Virus record (IMG/VR): IMGVR_UViG_3300036719_001086
Location: 1 to 37,723 of that record
Source of the DNA: a virus
Length of the DNA: 37,723 nucleotides
Strand: one strand, 5' to 3'
Within the stretch, counting starts at the first letter, position 1. Each line of letters begins with the position of its first letter. Below the pieces are notes generated by a model that was not told where the DNA came from, did not search any database, and saw only the letters and a program-made list of their open reading frames with translations. The position numbers and the translations under genes were made by a program. Shown here piece after piece: positions 21,539 through 29,555 of this stretch.

Positions 21539-22912
21539 CTAAAACTCCGCTCGCCGCATTGCTTTAACTTGCGCTATGCTTTCGTTTCGTTGAGCAGCAG
21601 CCTTAGCAGCGGCTTCTTCTTCAGCCTTCTTTTTCGCTGCTGCCGCAGCCGCAGCCGCATCATCGGCTGGCGGTTTTTCAGTTTCTTTAGGTTTTTCAGT
21701 TTCTTTAGGTTCTTCAGGTTTTGGCACATAACCATACTGTTGCATAGTTTGCGCCCTTATTGCTGCAGCCGAATCTTCTTGCGCTGCCTGTCTAGCATAA
21801 ACGTTTTCACTTGCTTGTGCTTTTTGCAACGCAATATCTTGCAAACGTTTATTTAGGTCAGCCTGCATACCAGCCTTAATACGTGGTTCCTGACCAGCCA
21901 AACCCTGCAAAGCAGCAGTAGTAGCACCAGTAGCAGCACGTTTACTAGCAATGTCAAAGTTTTGTTGCCCAACATTCAATTGACTAGCAGCCCATTTACC
22001 CAAATCTGATGTACTAGTAGCAAACTGTTTAGCAAAATCGCTTATAGCCTGCACCTCGCCAGTACCAGCACCTTGAGATTGTAATGCAGCCAACAAAGGA
22101 TTTGTTGGTGCTTCCAAAGTACTAATAGGAACATCTTTATAAGCGACACTATCAACAAAGTTTTTTAAGAAATCTTCACCCGCACCCGTAACTTGTCCAC
22201 GTGCAGTTTTAAAATCATTAGCCAATAGTTCAAGTTGTGTAGCAAATTCGCTATCAGCCATAGTTTTCATTGGGTCATAAAGTTCTTTAATTCTTATCAA
22301 ACCTTCAGTGGTTCGTTTTCCTGCTTGTGAAAACAGATAATCAGCAGCAGCGTTACCACCCGCAATACCACGAAGTCTAGTTTCGGCTGCTAACGCATCT
22401 TCACGTGCTATTTGACGTTTTTCTGCATCAACTTGTTGTTGTTGCGCACGTGCCTCTGCTGCAACTTGTGCTTCACGGTCACGTTTTTCTTTAGCCAAAG
22501 CATCTATACGTTCTTGCGCACGAACAGCAGCAGCAGTACCAGCAGCAGCACGTTGTAAATCTAATTGTGCTTGACGATATTTGTCCTCACGTGCATTATC
22601 CAACAATGTTTGTTTTGTTGAAAAGTTTTGTGACATTATAACATTGTTGCGGTCAACTATTTCTTGTCGTGCTGACGTTTGTGCTTCTATCTGTCCCTGC
22701 AGCAACGCCTGACGTGGTTTTAACCACGAATCAGGCGGCATAACATTTGCGGTTTTTTTGTTTTCTTTTTGCCACGCAAGAACATCTTCATTATATTTTT
22801 TATACAAAGCATCCAAATTTAATGGTGGAACAGGAAGCGGTTGTTGCAAATATGGGTTAGGCGGAAGTTGACCACTTTGTACCCATTTGCCATTAACTAA
22901 TTTAAACGACAT
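21539..22912 (-). CDS. Probable internal virion protein, coiled-coil-rich, 457 aa
   Basis: From about residue 75 to 180 it is an uninterrupted Ala/Gln/Glu/Arg helix, probably a coiled coil. A globular helical part follows (about 200-380), and then a Pro/Lys/Glu tail with tandem KETEKP units and a long alanine run. The DNA carries a perfect 18-bp tandem repeat at 21673-21690/21691-21708 for those units. The short N-terminal motif KLVNGKWVQSGQLPPNPYLQ may anchor it. Its place between a 145-residue helical protein and the 1752-residue giant supports an ejection-machinery role. Confidence 0.6.
   Translation of the reverse strand: MSFKLVNGKWVQSGQLPPNPYLQQPLPVPPLNLDALYKKYNEDVLAWQKENKKTANVMPPDSWLKPRQALLQGQIEAQTSARQEIVDRNNVIMSQNFSTKQTLLDNAREDKYRQAQLDLQRAAAGTAAAVRAQERIDALAKEKRDREAQVAAEARAQQQQVDAEKRQIAREDALAAETRLRGIAGGNAAADYLFSQAGKRTTEGLIRIKELYDPMKTMADSEFATQLELLANDFKTARGQVTGAGEDFLKNFVDSVAYKDVPISTLEAPTNPLLAALQSQGAGTGEVQAISDFAKQFATSTSDLGKWAASQLNVGQQNFDIASKRAATGATTAALQGLAGQEPRIKAGMQADLNKRLQDIALQKAQASENVYARQAAQEDSAAAIRAQTMQQYGYVPKPEEPKETEKPKETEKPPADDAAAAAAAAKKKAEEEAAAKAAAQRNESIAQVKAMRRAEF
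21673..21708 (-). repeat. 18-bp tandem duplication coding TEKPKE units
   Basis: The unit GTTTTTCAGTTTCTTTAG occurs twice with no mismatch (21673-21690, 21691-21708, plus-strand sequence), and a shortened, related third stretch follows toward 21720. It encodes the Lys/Glu/Pro repeat of the 457-residue late protein and can expand or contract by slippage. Confidence 0.75.
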
Positions 22913-22920
22913 AACACCCC

Positions 22921-23358
22921 CTAATAGGCAGCATACTGCTTAAGGGCAGTAGCCGAACTAATAATATCTCTTTGTTTTTGTAAACGTAACTGCGTCAAAT
23001 AATCCTCAAGGTCAGCCTGAGATGCTGCTTCACTCATAGCAATACGGTTCTGTTCATCCTGTAGCATTTGTGTTTCGTCAGATATTCCACGTTGCATATC
23101 GGCAGCGTAACGTTCTAAACCTTTACGTTGAATACCTGAAGCCACACCAGGACCAGCCAAACCACGTTTACCATAACTAGCCATTTGTGGGCGAAAACCT
23201 TCGGTAAGTTTACGTGTCAAATCTGCTATGTTGCGTGTGCCACGTTGTTGTCCCAGAAACGCAGCCTGTTGGTTTGCTATTGAGGTTGCGGAACGGCGTT
23301 TACGGGCAGATGCTTCAGCCATCCCATAATCGCCATAATATGCGTCTATCATTGACAT
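22921..23358 (-). CDS. Small probable internal virion protein, 145 aa
   Basis: Start ATG 23358 (a second ATG lies at 23352). The sequence is helical and rich in Gln/Ala/Arg (MAEASARKRRSATSIANQQA...). A glycine turn (KRGLAGPGVASGIQRKGL) separates it from a C-terminal amphipathic helix (EDYLTQLRLQKQRDIISSA). This resembles the smallest T7-like core protein in position and composition only. The gene follows the 47-codon coiled-coil gene by a 4-base gap. Confidence 0.6.
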   Translation of the reverse strand: MSMIDAYYGDYGMAEASARKRRSATSIANQQAAFLGQQRGTRNIADLTRKLTEGFRPQMASYGKRGLAGPGVASGIQRKGLERYAADMQRGISDETQMLQDEQNRIAMSEAASQADLEDYLTQLRLQKQRDIISSATALKQYAAY

Positions 23359-23362
23359 AATG

Positions 23363-23506
23363 TTACCTAATTGCTTTCAACTGTTTTAATTCGTCTATTT
23401 CTTTTTGTAAACGTTCTAGTTCAGCCTGAAGTGACACAAAAATGTTTTGTAAAACATTTTTGTCCACACTTGTCAGCAAAGACAACGAGTTAACAGACCA
23501 AGCCAT
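23363..23506 (-). CDS. Small coiled-coil protein, 47 aa
   Basis: ATG 23506 overlaps the previous stop (TAATG) and TAA ends at 23363. The N-terminal half (MAWSVNSLSLLTSVDKNVLQ) is followed by a strong heptad helix (LQAELERLQKEIDELKQLKA). The gene contains a 28-bp perfect palindrome at 23436-23463. It may trimerise or bind a neighbouring tail protein. The function is unknown. Confidence 0.55.
   Translation of the reverse strand: MAWSVNSLSLLTSVDKNVLQNIFVSLQAELERLQKEIDELKQLKAIR
23436..23463. repeat. 28-bp perfect palindrome with 13-bp arms
   Basis: ACAAAAATGTTTT (23436-23448), spacer GT, AAAACATTTTTGT (23451-23463). It lies inside the 47-codon gene, so it is constrained by coding yet fully symmetric. 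It could be a cruciform or mRNA hairpin, or a protein-binding operator; T-rich arms also make it a possible internal terminator. Confidence 0.6.
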
Positions 23507-23805
23507 TAACCGAACACCTGCGAACCCAACACCAACTGGTCACTGTCACCAGTTACACCACTTGTACCAGTACTGGCTGCTGTTAAACGACCAGCCGAAT
23601 CAACTGTAATGTTTGCTGTTGTGTAAACACCAGCAACCACACCAGTTGCAGACATTGCAGCCGAGTTTACAGCCCCAGCGTCAATGTTTGTGCCAGCCGC
23701 CAACGCTTCAGTAAACGTTTTAATAGCAACAAAGTTTGCATTAACTTCAGTCGCAATAGCGGCTGTGCCGTTTGTAAAACTATGTGGAATAGTAAGTGTA
23801 GCCAT
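23506..23805 (-). CDS. Tail-fibre-stem-like protein, 99 aa
   Basis: MATLTIPHSFTNGTAAIATE and VNANFVAIKTFTEALAAG form the pattern IPHSFTNG...A..VN.NF, which is common at the N-terminus of phage tail fibres and appendage proteins. The C-terminal half (AGVYTTANITVDSAGRLTAA) matches a short beta-repeat tail domain. The gene follows the tail-tube gene and probably encodes a tail accessory or appendage. Confidence 0.65.
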   Translation of the reverse strand: MATLTIPHSFTNGTAAIATEVNANFVAIKTFTEALAAGTNIDAGAVNSAAMSATGVVAGVYTTANITVDSAGRLTAASTGTSGVTGDSDQLVLGSQVFG

Positions 23806-23807
23806 TG

Positions 23808-25421
23808 TTATCCTTTAACCTGTCTAGGTTGATATTTGTATCCAATACTGTTAATTCCCCACAACTGTCCCAAAGGACCGTTAAACTCTAGTTGAACAGT
23901 TTGGGCTAAACCCAAATTGTTTCCAGTAATCAACAAAGAACTAATAGCGCCAGTAGACCAATTATCCCCCCAATTACTAGACCCCCAAACCATACCAGAA
24001 CCAATTGGTGATTGTGTTAAATTAAAAGTTCTACGTTCATTACCATCAGCCTCATCAAAATCATGATAAACTTTAACACCAATAGTTTGATTTACAGCAG
24101 ATTGTTTAATAACAAACTCTGGACGGCGAAACATTTTACGTTGAGTATAGGAACCAGCATCAAACCATTTAGTACGATACTTACTAGTATAAGAAACATC
24201 AGTGCCAGAAATATTATCAAGTTCTTCATCATACATATCAATCTGTAAAACATAAGGTAAAGTTGGATGAGTTAGTAAACGAAACTCAACATTGGACGCA
24301 TTATGCCAGTTACATCCAGCAGTCAAACCTTTGCCGTCCGCAGTTGAAAACTGCATCCAAGAACCCCTAGCACTAATAGTTGGGTCATAAACAAAATTAA
24401 CAGTACTATTTGATACAGCACCAGTCCTAGAATAAGGTGCAGAAACCCACAACCGTTGACCAATCCAACTTAAATGAAAACCATCTTCAACACCAACAGT
24501 AATATAATCCAAATCAATAATAGGTCTAAGGTTTTCAAAAATGTCCGTAATAGTAGAACCGTTATAATAATATACACCTTCAGGATTAGAAAAGAAATAT
24601 ACACCTTTGTCGCTAACAGCAATATTGTGTGGTGTGTCAACACCAAGATTACTAGAAACTTCCACAACTTGGAAATTATCTGAATCGTAACCAAACAAAG
24701 CAAAAATTGCGTTTGGTTTAAAAATAATTAACTGACCAGCAACAGTAGCCAAACCAGTAATACGATTACCGCCAGCATTAATTTCAATATAATCATCTTC
24801 ATTCCAGTTCTCAGGTGCATTTTCCAACGACCAATGCAAACGATTCGGATAATCAACACCATCAACACGAACATTAGCGGCAAACATTTTATTAGCATGA
24901 ACATGCAACAACTCCGCTGTCGGCATTTTTCGTTCAGCCGCAGTAGGAGTAGTTTGCCAAGCATGCGGCGCAGTACCACTTGCTGTCAACGCCGTAGCAT
25001 ACGTGCTAGCAGTATCCCAAACATAGCCACCGTTGCCAGCAGTCCCAACAGCAATATACAATTTAGTACCCCACTGTGCAAAACTAGCACCATGCGTACT
25101 AGTAGCAACAATAGGATTACCAGAACTATATTCCAACAAACTAAAATCAGCACCAGTGGACCGATAAACTCTAGTTTCTGTAGACAACATTATGCGTGGT
25201 GTAGCACCATAAAACGGAAACAACGTTTGTGGTGTCCAAGTACCAGATACCGCCGTACTATTAATACGGCGCATAGCACCACGACTAAAAACACCACCTC
25301 TAGGGTCAATTTCAACATTCAACATATCAGGAGATTCATTATCAGCCAACTGAAACTGGTCGGCACGAAAGTTTAGTCCCCCAGTAAAATCTTTCAGTTC
25401 ACGAACTTTAACTTTAGCCAT
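23808..25421 (-). CDS. P22 gp10-like tail hub/nozzle protein, 537 aa
   Basis: The N-terminus FTGGLNFRADQFQLADNESP followed by DMLNVEIDPRGGVFSRGAMRR is the signature opening of podovirus tail-hub proteins (P22 gp10, stabiliser). Later repeated beta blades (for example ALFGYDSDNFQVVEVSSNLG and KGVYFFSNPEGVYYYNGSTI) suggest a propeller-like fold, and the C-terminus ends in a beta region. It closes the tail opening under the adaptor protein encoded immediately upstream. The start overlaps the preceding gene end at 25421. This is the strongest evidence for short-tail morphology. Confidence 0.75.
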   Translation of the reverse strand: MAKVKVRELKDFTGGLNFRADQFQLADNESPDMLNVEIDPRGGVFSRGAMRRINSTAVSGTWTPQTLFPFYGATPRIMLSTETRVYRSTGADFSLLEYSSGNPIVATSTHGASFAQWGTKLYIAVGTAGNGGYVWDTASTYATALTASGTAPHAWQTTPTAAERKMPTAELLHVHANKMFAANVRVDGVDYPNRLHWSLENAPENWNEDDYIEINAGGNRITGLATVAGQLIIFKPNAIFALFGYDSDNFQVVEVSSNLGVDTPHNIAVSDKGVYFFSNPEGVYYYNGSTITDIFENLRPIIDLDYITVGVEDGFHLSWIGQRLWVSAPYSRTGAVSNSTVNFVYDPTISARGSWMQFSTADGKGLTAGCNWHNASNVEFRLLTHPTLPYVLQIDMYDEELDNISGTDVSYTSKYRTKWFDAGSYTQRKMFRRPEFVIKQSAVNQTIGVKVYHDFDEADGNERRTFNLTQSPIGSGMVWGSSNWGDNWSTGAISSLLITGNNLGLAQTVQLEFNGPLGQLWGINSIGYKYQPRQVKG

Positions 25422-26134
25422 TAGTTAAGTTTTAAATCCTGTCCCATACGTCGCATCCAATCCTGAAAGGTTGGACGACCAGAAGTTTGCCCCTGAGATA
25501 AACGCAAATGCGCATGACTACTAGGTTTCATAATGTTTTCTTTAGCCAAGACAACACCTTCGTCAAAAGCACGTTTATATTCTTGTGCCATAACCGTGTC
25601 CTCAAGGCGTTGATATACACGGCTGCAAGCATAATACACTAAAGGAAAATGCAAAGACGGACTGGCATCAACCGCACCACCAGTAGTAACCCAATCAATC
25701 GGTTCACGATAAGCCCGCACCTTCAAGGTGCGAACATTGTTTGGTTTAGGAAACAAATGAATTTTACCTTCCCAAATAGCATAAAACAACGGGTCAGCAG
25801 ATGTATCATACGAACCGATATAAGTATTTTCACCCATATCAAGTCCAACCATATCTAAACGCAAACCCGTACCCGTAGGGTCAACAATAGAAATAACCTG
25901 ACCAATAGGGTCAGCAGTAAAAGAACTAATAGTGTATTCACGTTGCTCAGCAACAGTATTAAAAGTAAACGACTTTTCTAGGAAAGACCAGCGTTTTTCC
26001 ATATCCAATATGCGGTAATATCCGTCACGGATATAAACATTCAACAACGAATCTGGTAGGTCCTCATTATCTAGGTCAGTAATGTCACGGACGGTTTGAC
26101 GCAACGTTGTTGCGGTCATTGTTGCGTATGCCAT
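25421..26134 (-). CDS. P22 gp4-like head-to-tail adaptor, 237 aa
   Basis: N-terminal TATTLRQTVRDITDLDNEDL, then LLNVYIRDGYYRILDMEKRW, WSFLEK..., and later PLFYAIWEGKIHLFPKPNNV, LHFPLVYYACSRVYQRLED and MAQEYKRAFDEGV. This is the sequence style of gp4/gp6-like connector proteins with a DxDxxDLPD start and a late SAFALAL-like helix. It joins portal to tail hub. The gene is followed (after zero bases) by the hub gene, as in P22-like phages. Confidence 0.7.
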   Translation of the reverse strand: MAYATMTATTLRQTVRDITDLDNEDLPDSLLNVYIRDGYYRILDMEKRWSFLEKSFTFNTVAEQREYTISSFTADPIGQVISIVDPTGTGLRLDMVGLDMGENTYIGSYDTSADPLFYAIWEGKIHLFPKPNNVRTLKVRAYREPIDWVTTGGAVDASPSLHFPLVYYACSRVYQRLEDTVMAQEYKRAFDEGVVLAKENIMKPSSHAHLRLSQGQTSGRPTFQDWMRRMGQDLKLN

Positions 26135-26136
26135 TG

Positions 26137-26385
26137 TTATTCCTCGGATTCAATTTGTTCAGCCAACTCAGCCAAATTAACAGCCTGACGGTAATGCCCG
26201 ACACACAATTCTTGCCCCTTCATACGGTTAGCGCCACAGGTGTCGTCGTTGCCCATACATTTGTTGCCACGACCCAAATATTCGCCGCTGGCAGCCGCCA
26301 ACGGCGCATCAGCAACAGCAGAAAGCCTATAATGGTCCACTGGTCTACCGTATAAAGCGTAACTAGGTATTGAATTGCTCATCAT
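26137..26385 (-). CDS. Small Cys/His metal-binding protein, 82 aa
   Basis: The start at ATG 26385 (ATG-ATG) gives C43-x6-C50-x10-C61-x2-H64 (KCMGNDDTCGANRMKGQELC then VGHYRQ), a likely zinc site, with an acidic C-terminal helix. It is placed between adaptor and basic proteins. It may stabilise the head-tail joint or act in assembly. The motif style is seen in several late phage proteins; the function is unknown. Confidence 0.6.
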   Translation of the reverse strand: MMSNSIPSYALYGRPVDHYRLSAVADAPLAAASGEYLGRGNKCMGNDDTCGANRMKGQELCVGHYRQAVNLAELAEQIESEE

Positions 26386-26404
26386 AATATGGGTATCCGT
26401 TCCT

Positions 26405-26929
26405 TTAAGGTAATGCCGATAACACTTTTTCTAACACCTTGCGACCATACTTATTACCCACGCTGGCTTTACGAGTTAAAGCACCAACAGGTTTAGTCAC
26501 ACCTTTACCAAGCAACCCCAAACCTTTCATTTGTGTAGCGATACCTTTTTGAGTATATAGCCAAGCATTAAAAAGGTCACTTTTACTTCCCTTGCCAGTT
26601 AAAATGTTTTCTAACTCGTTTAAAGGCAACAAAGACTCACCTACAAAAGATGCTTTTTGACCATATTTATCTTCCGCCCGTACAATTCCAGGGTTCTTTT
26701 TATTTAACCTCAACAAATCAGACAACTGTGCATCTAAATTTTCTTTACCAAAACGAACAACACCAGAAAAATTAACGATATCATTAAACGGTCCAAAACC
26801 AGGTTTAGTTTCAACAATAGACTTAGTGCGTTGTTCGTACTCAAACCCTTTAGGGTCAGCAGCCATTTTAGACAAATCTAAAGCAGAATTAACCTTGCGC
26901 TTATAACGTTGGTTACGTGGAGTAACCAT
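26405..26929 (-). CDS. Hypothetical late protein, 174 aa
   Basis: The product begins MVTPRNQRYKRKVNSALDLS and is basic at both ends (ALTRKASVGNKYGRKVLEKV). Its middle is mixed (GFGPFNDIVNFSGVVRFGKE). It overlaps the preceding stop by one base at 26929 (TAATG). Neighbours are basic proteins and the connector, so a virion or DNA-associated role is possible. No family is recognised. Confidence 0.6.
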   Translation of the reverse strand: MVTPRNQRYKRKVNSALDLSKMAADPKGFEYEQRTKSIVETKPGFGPFNDIVNFSGVVRFGKENLDAQLSDLLRLNKKNPGIVRAEDKYGQKASFVGESLLPLNELENILTGKGSKSDLFNAWLYTQKGIATQMKGLGLLGKGVTKPVGALTRKASVGNKYGRKVLEKVLSALP

Positions 26930-28188
26930 TATTTCCTCTTTGGTGCTTTAGAACCTTTTGATTGTTTTGCTCGGAACGCTGACAAACGTGCATTAAGTTC
27001 TTCGGCAGTTTCCTGTCGTCTGCCAGAACGTAAAGGCGCACTAGGTTTAATATTATAACCCTCACCACCCTTGCCAAGAACCGCTCTTGCAGCAGCCACA
27101 TCAGCAGATGTGGTCAATTTAACATTCTTAAGTTCCTCGGGAGTATACTTTTTAGACGACACAGCCAAAGGCTTAACTTTAGAACGTTTCGCCGCATTTG
27201 CTTCCTGTTGCGCAACAAGTTTACGTTCAGAAGCCAAAGCAGACAAACGTTTCTCCCTAGCCTTAGCAGACTCAGGACCCTTAACCTTAGGACCAGTTGA
27301 CGTACCAGTACCTCTATTAAGTTTAGCATCTGCACGTTTACGTTCCAAAGCCTCAAGACGCATATTCGTTTCTTTATCTTGACGAATTTGATAATCCCTA
27401 CGAGAATCCTTAGGTTCAACACCTTTTCGGATTTTATCTTTTTTAGCACGAAAAGCCATTCTACCAGCCTCAGTGTCCAACTCCTCTGGAGTCATCTTAC
27501 CCAAATTTTTTAACCTAGTATCAACACCTCTGGATAGTTTGTCCAAGTTTCTTTCAGCAAAAGATTTAATTTCTGACTCAACATTCTTACGAACTTGCGC
27601 AACCTGCTTAGGAGTAAGTTTGCGACCATCTTTTTCATATAATTTTACAAGTTTATAAGCCTCTATGTTTGTTTGTTTATCTAACATGCCGCCCTCGTTT
27701 TTAAGCAAACGAGTCTTATAATCAACCGAGTTCATTTTCTTGGTTAAAGTATTACTAATCAAAGGATAACCTTGTTGACGCATCATCTGCGGAGTCATCC
27801 TTGTTTCAACTTTACTTTTTTCTTTATTAAGGAATCGTTCTCGGTTTGCTTTTTTCTGTGCCGCTTTATCTGCTGCTCTTTTATCAGCACCCATAGCACG
27901 GCGTTCAGCGTCAGCCTGCTGGTTAGCCAAACGGCGCTGTTCTTTAGTCATTGGCTTAGAAGCAGGCTTGCTTGGTTTTGGGGTTACTGTCTTTGCTGTT
28001 TTGCTACTAACCTTAGGTTTTCCACGTCCACTTAAAGCCTTTGTAACAGCAGACTTTGCTGCGGCAGCAATGCCGCCAGCATCATCTGCAACATTTTTAG
28101 CAGCAGAGACAACAGCGGGGCGGTTTTTGGCAAGTTGTGCCATTACCGCTTTTACAGCATCATCAAAAGCAGAACCACCTCTAGCCAT
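26929..28188 (-). CDS. Large Lys/Arg-rich late protein, 419 aa
   Basis: It opens MARGGSAFDDAVKAVMAQLA and then has Ala/Lys-rich stretches reminiscent of histone H1 tails (SGRGKPKVSSKTAKTVTPKP, SKPASKPMTKEQRRLANQQA). Helical, charge-dense regions and a Pro/Lys C-terminus (AKQSKGSKAPKRK) follow. No enzyme motif is visible. It is the largest of three basic proteins encoded in tandem after the capsid genes. They are candidates for condensing packaged DNA or for ejection with it. No family is recognised. Confidence 0.65.
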   Translation of the reverse strand: MARGGSAFDDAVKAVMAQLAKNRPAVVSAAKNVADDAGGIAAAAKSAVTKALSGRGKPKVSSKTAKTVTPKPSKPASKPMTKEQRRLANQQADAERRAMGADKRAADKAAQKKANRERFLNKEKSKVETRMTPQMMRQQGYPLISNTLTKKMNSVDYKTRLLKNEGGMLDKQTNIEAYKLVKLYEKDGRKLTPKQVAQVRKNVESEIKSFAERNLDKLSRGVDTRLKNLGKMTPEELDTEAGRMAFRAKKDKIRKGVEPKDSRRDYQIRQDKETNMRLEALERKRADAKLNRGTGTSTGPKVKGPESAKAREKRLSALASERKLVAQQEANAAKRSKVKPLAVSSKKYTPEELKNVKLTTSADVAAARAVLGKGGEGYNIKPSAPLRSGRRQETAEELNARLSAFRAKQSKGSKAPKRK

Positions 28189-28445
28189 TAACGTTTTCCT
28201 TTTCCTTTTGCTGCTTTAGTAACAAAAGGTCCGCCTTCGTTCATAATGTCTTTTGCCCTTTCGGCACGATAAAACATTCTATCATCTTTAGCGGGAACCA
28301 TTTTACGAGGAACCTGTTTACGAACCTCACGATTTAAAGCAACTTTTTCTGCCTTGCGGTAAACTTTATTTTCTGCTTTACGTACTTGTTTAAGAACAGC
28401 CTTAATAATATCATCCAAAGGCAATTTGTTGGGTGCTTTAGCCAT
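28188..28445 (-). CDS. Small basic late protein, 85 aa
   Basis: The product MAKAPNKLPLDDIIKAVLKQ, then VRKAENKVYRKAEKVALNRE and a basic tail ending KAAKGKGKR, is highly Lys/Arg-rich. The N-terminal amphipathic segment LPLDDIIKAVLKQV resembles the N-termini of the neighbouring 419- and 166-residue proteins. Both ends touch neighbours (28188 and 28445). A virion nucleoid protein is one possibility. Confidence 0.65.
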   Translation of the reverse strand: MAKAPNKLPLDDIIKAVLKQVRKAENKVYRKAEKVALNREVRKQVPRKMVPAKDDRMFYRAERAKDIMNEGGPFVTKAAKGKGKR

Positions 28446-28945
28446 TACTTTTTATCCTTTTTATTTCTGTTGCGACCTTTTGACGTTGCTTTACGAGCCT
28501 CAACGATATTGCCACCATATTTTTCTTCCAACGTTGCAGCCCACTTAGCCCTGTTTCCTGCTTTGCGTTCTTCACGTTCAATGGCTTTCATTTTGTTGTA
28601 TGCTTCACGTTCTTTAGCCCAATTGTCACGATTGGCTTGACGGCGGGCTTCACGTTCTGCTGCATCTGCCGAACCCGATTTTGGACTCTTAGGTTTCGGA
28701 CCTTTAGGTGCAGGCGCTACAGCGCCAGCAGCAGGTGGATTTTTGCCACGACCACTCTTAGGTGGATTCTTAGGCATCTTAGGTTTTGCAGGTTTAGGGG
28801 CTTTTCCTGTTGCCTGTGACAATGCTTTAGAAATATCATCCACTAAATTGCCGCCTACTCTAGCAGCATCGTCAGCAACACCAGATTGTCCCAAGCGGCG
28901 TAACGCCTCGGCAACAATTTTATCTATATCTAAACCTTTGGGCAT
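28445..28945 (-). CDS. Basic late protein, 166 aa
   Basis: I place the start at ATG 28945 (MPKGLDIDKIVAEALRRLGQ), with ATAGGAG four bases upstream, rather than at a TTG at 28963. After the amphipathic N-terminus come a Pro/Lys-rich middle (PKPAKPKMPKNPPKSGRGKN), a charged helix (AKEREAYNKMKAIEREERKA), and a Lys-rich end (SKGRNRNKKDKK). It is transcribed right after the terminator-like hairpin at 28966-28994, so it may be expressed at a lower level than the capsid genes. Confidence 0.65.
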   Translation of the reverse strand: MPKGLDIDKIVAEALRRLGQSGVADDAARVGGNLVDDISKALSQATGKAPKPAKPKMPKNPPKSGRGKNPPAAGAVAPAPKGPKPKSPKSGSADAAEREARRQANRDNWAKEREAYNKMKAIEREERKAGNRAKWAATLEEKYGGNIVEARKATSKGRNRNKKDKK

Positions 28946-28965
28946 AAAACTCCTATAAAGCAAAA

Positions 28966-28994
28966 ATGGTAGGGGGCTTTTGCCCCCCTACCAT
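28966..28994 (-). terminator. Intrinsic terminator-like hairpin after capsid genes
   Basis: On the minus strand the sequence is ATGGTAGGGGG(G)C, a loop of AAAA, then GCCCCCTACCAT followed immediately by TTTTTGC. A 12-bp near-perfect stem (one extra C/G) plus a five-base T run fits an intrinsic terminator. It lies between the capsid-associated gene at 29049 and the basic protein genes, so it should lower expression of everything downstream. Confidence 0.65.
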
Positions 28995-29048
28995 ATTGCG
29001 GGTTGTTCCCAACCCACAAAATTGCCAATTAAGGCAAATTTTGTTAAA

Positions 29049-29474
29049 TTACTTAACTGCGCCGCCAGAGTTCTTGCGGTACAATTGAATTGCTGTAGTT
29101 GATGTTACAACAGCAAGGAATGTCGCTGAAGTTCCATCAAACACTGTCATCAACCCACCACCAGTGATTGTCCAACCAGTATTGGTTGTAACAACAGTTT
29201 CAAAACTAGACGCAAGGTTCACGATTGTGAACTCAAACGAGGTTCCAACTGCTTCATCTTTCAATTCAGCAAGCACAAGTGCGGCTGTTGGTAGGGTGAA
29301 GGTTGTGTCTTCTGTTGGTGTTGCAACAAACAACTTACTGTTAAGTAGTTGTGCTGCTGTTGGTGTTGCAGCATTAGTAACGGCTACTGCTGTAACCTTT
29401 TCTTTTGCTGTAACGTATGATTGTATACGACTACGACTAATCGCACCGTCTGTATCATTTGGGACTAATGGCAT
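29049..29474 (-). CDS. Capsid-associated protein, probable decoration protein, 141 aa
   Basis: The product is Thr/Val/Ala-rich, almost without Lys after the N-terminus, and beta-strand-dominated (TEDTTFTLPTAALVLAELKD, then VGTSFEFTIVNLASSFETVV). A C-terminal repeat of the style SATFLAVVTSTTAIQLYR follows. It is encoded just after the major capsid protein and before a terminator, like many decoration or head-fibre proteins. Its exact role is not proven. Confidence 0.65.
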   Translation of the reverse strand: MPLVPNDTDGAISRSRIQSYVTAKEKVTAVAVTNAATPTAAQLLNSKLFVATPTEDTTFTLPTAALVLAELKDEAVGTSFEFTIVNLASSFETVVTTNTGWTITGGGLMTVFDGTSATFLAVVTSTTAIQLYRKNSGGAVK

Positions 29475-29523
29475 TTCTATCTCCTGTTTTGTTTTGTTTA
29501 AATTGTTGTTGTTTATTGTTTGA

Positions 29524-29541
29524 TGGGGGCTTGCGCCCCCA
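29524..29541 (-). terminator. Strong GNRA-loop hairpin after the major capsid gene
   Basis: TGGGGGC (29524-29530), TTGC, GCCCCCA (29535-29541); on the minus strand the loop is GCAA, a stable GNRA tetraloop, and the stem is 7 GC-rich pairs. No T run follows on the minus strand (ATCAAACAA), so it is more likely an mRNA-stabilising or processing hairpin at the 3' end of the capsid message than a full terminator. Confidence 0.45.
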
Positions 29542-29555
29542 ACAAATTATGTTAC

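Noticed and set aside
16609-27382. Plus-strand frames opposite the large late genes
   Set aside because: They lie wholly inside well-supported minus-strand genes, lack ribosome sites and show no domain features.
28946-28963. TTG start of the 166-residue basic protein
   Set aside because: AGGAG is inside this extension and points to ATG 28945.
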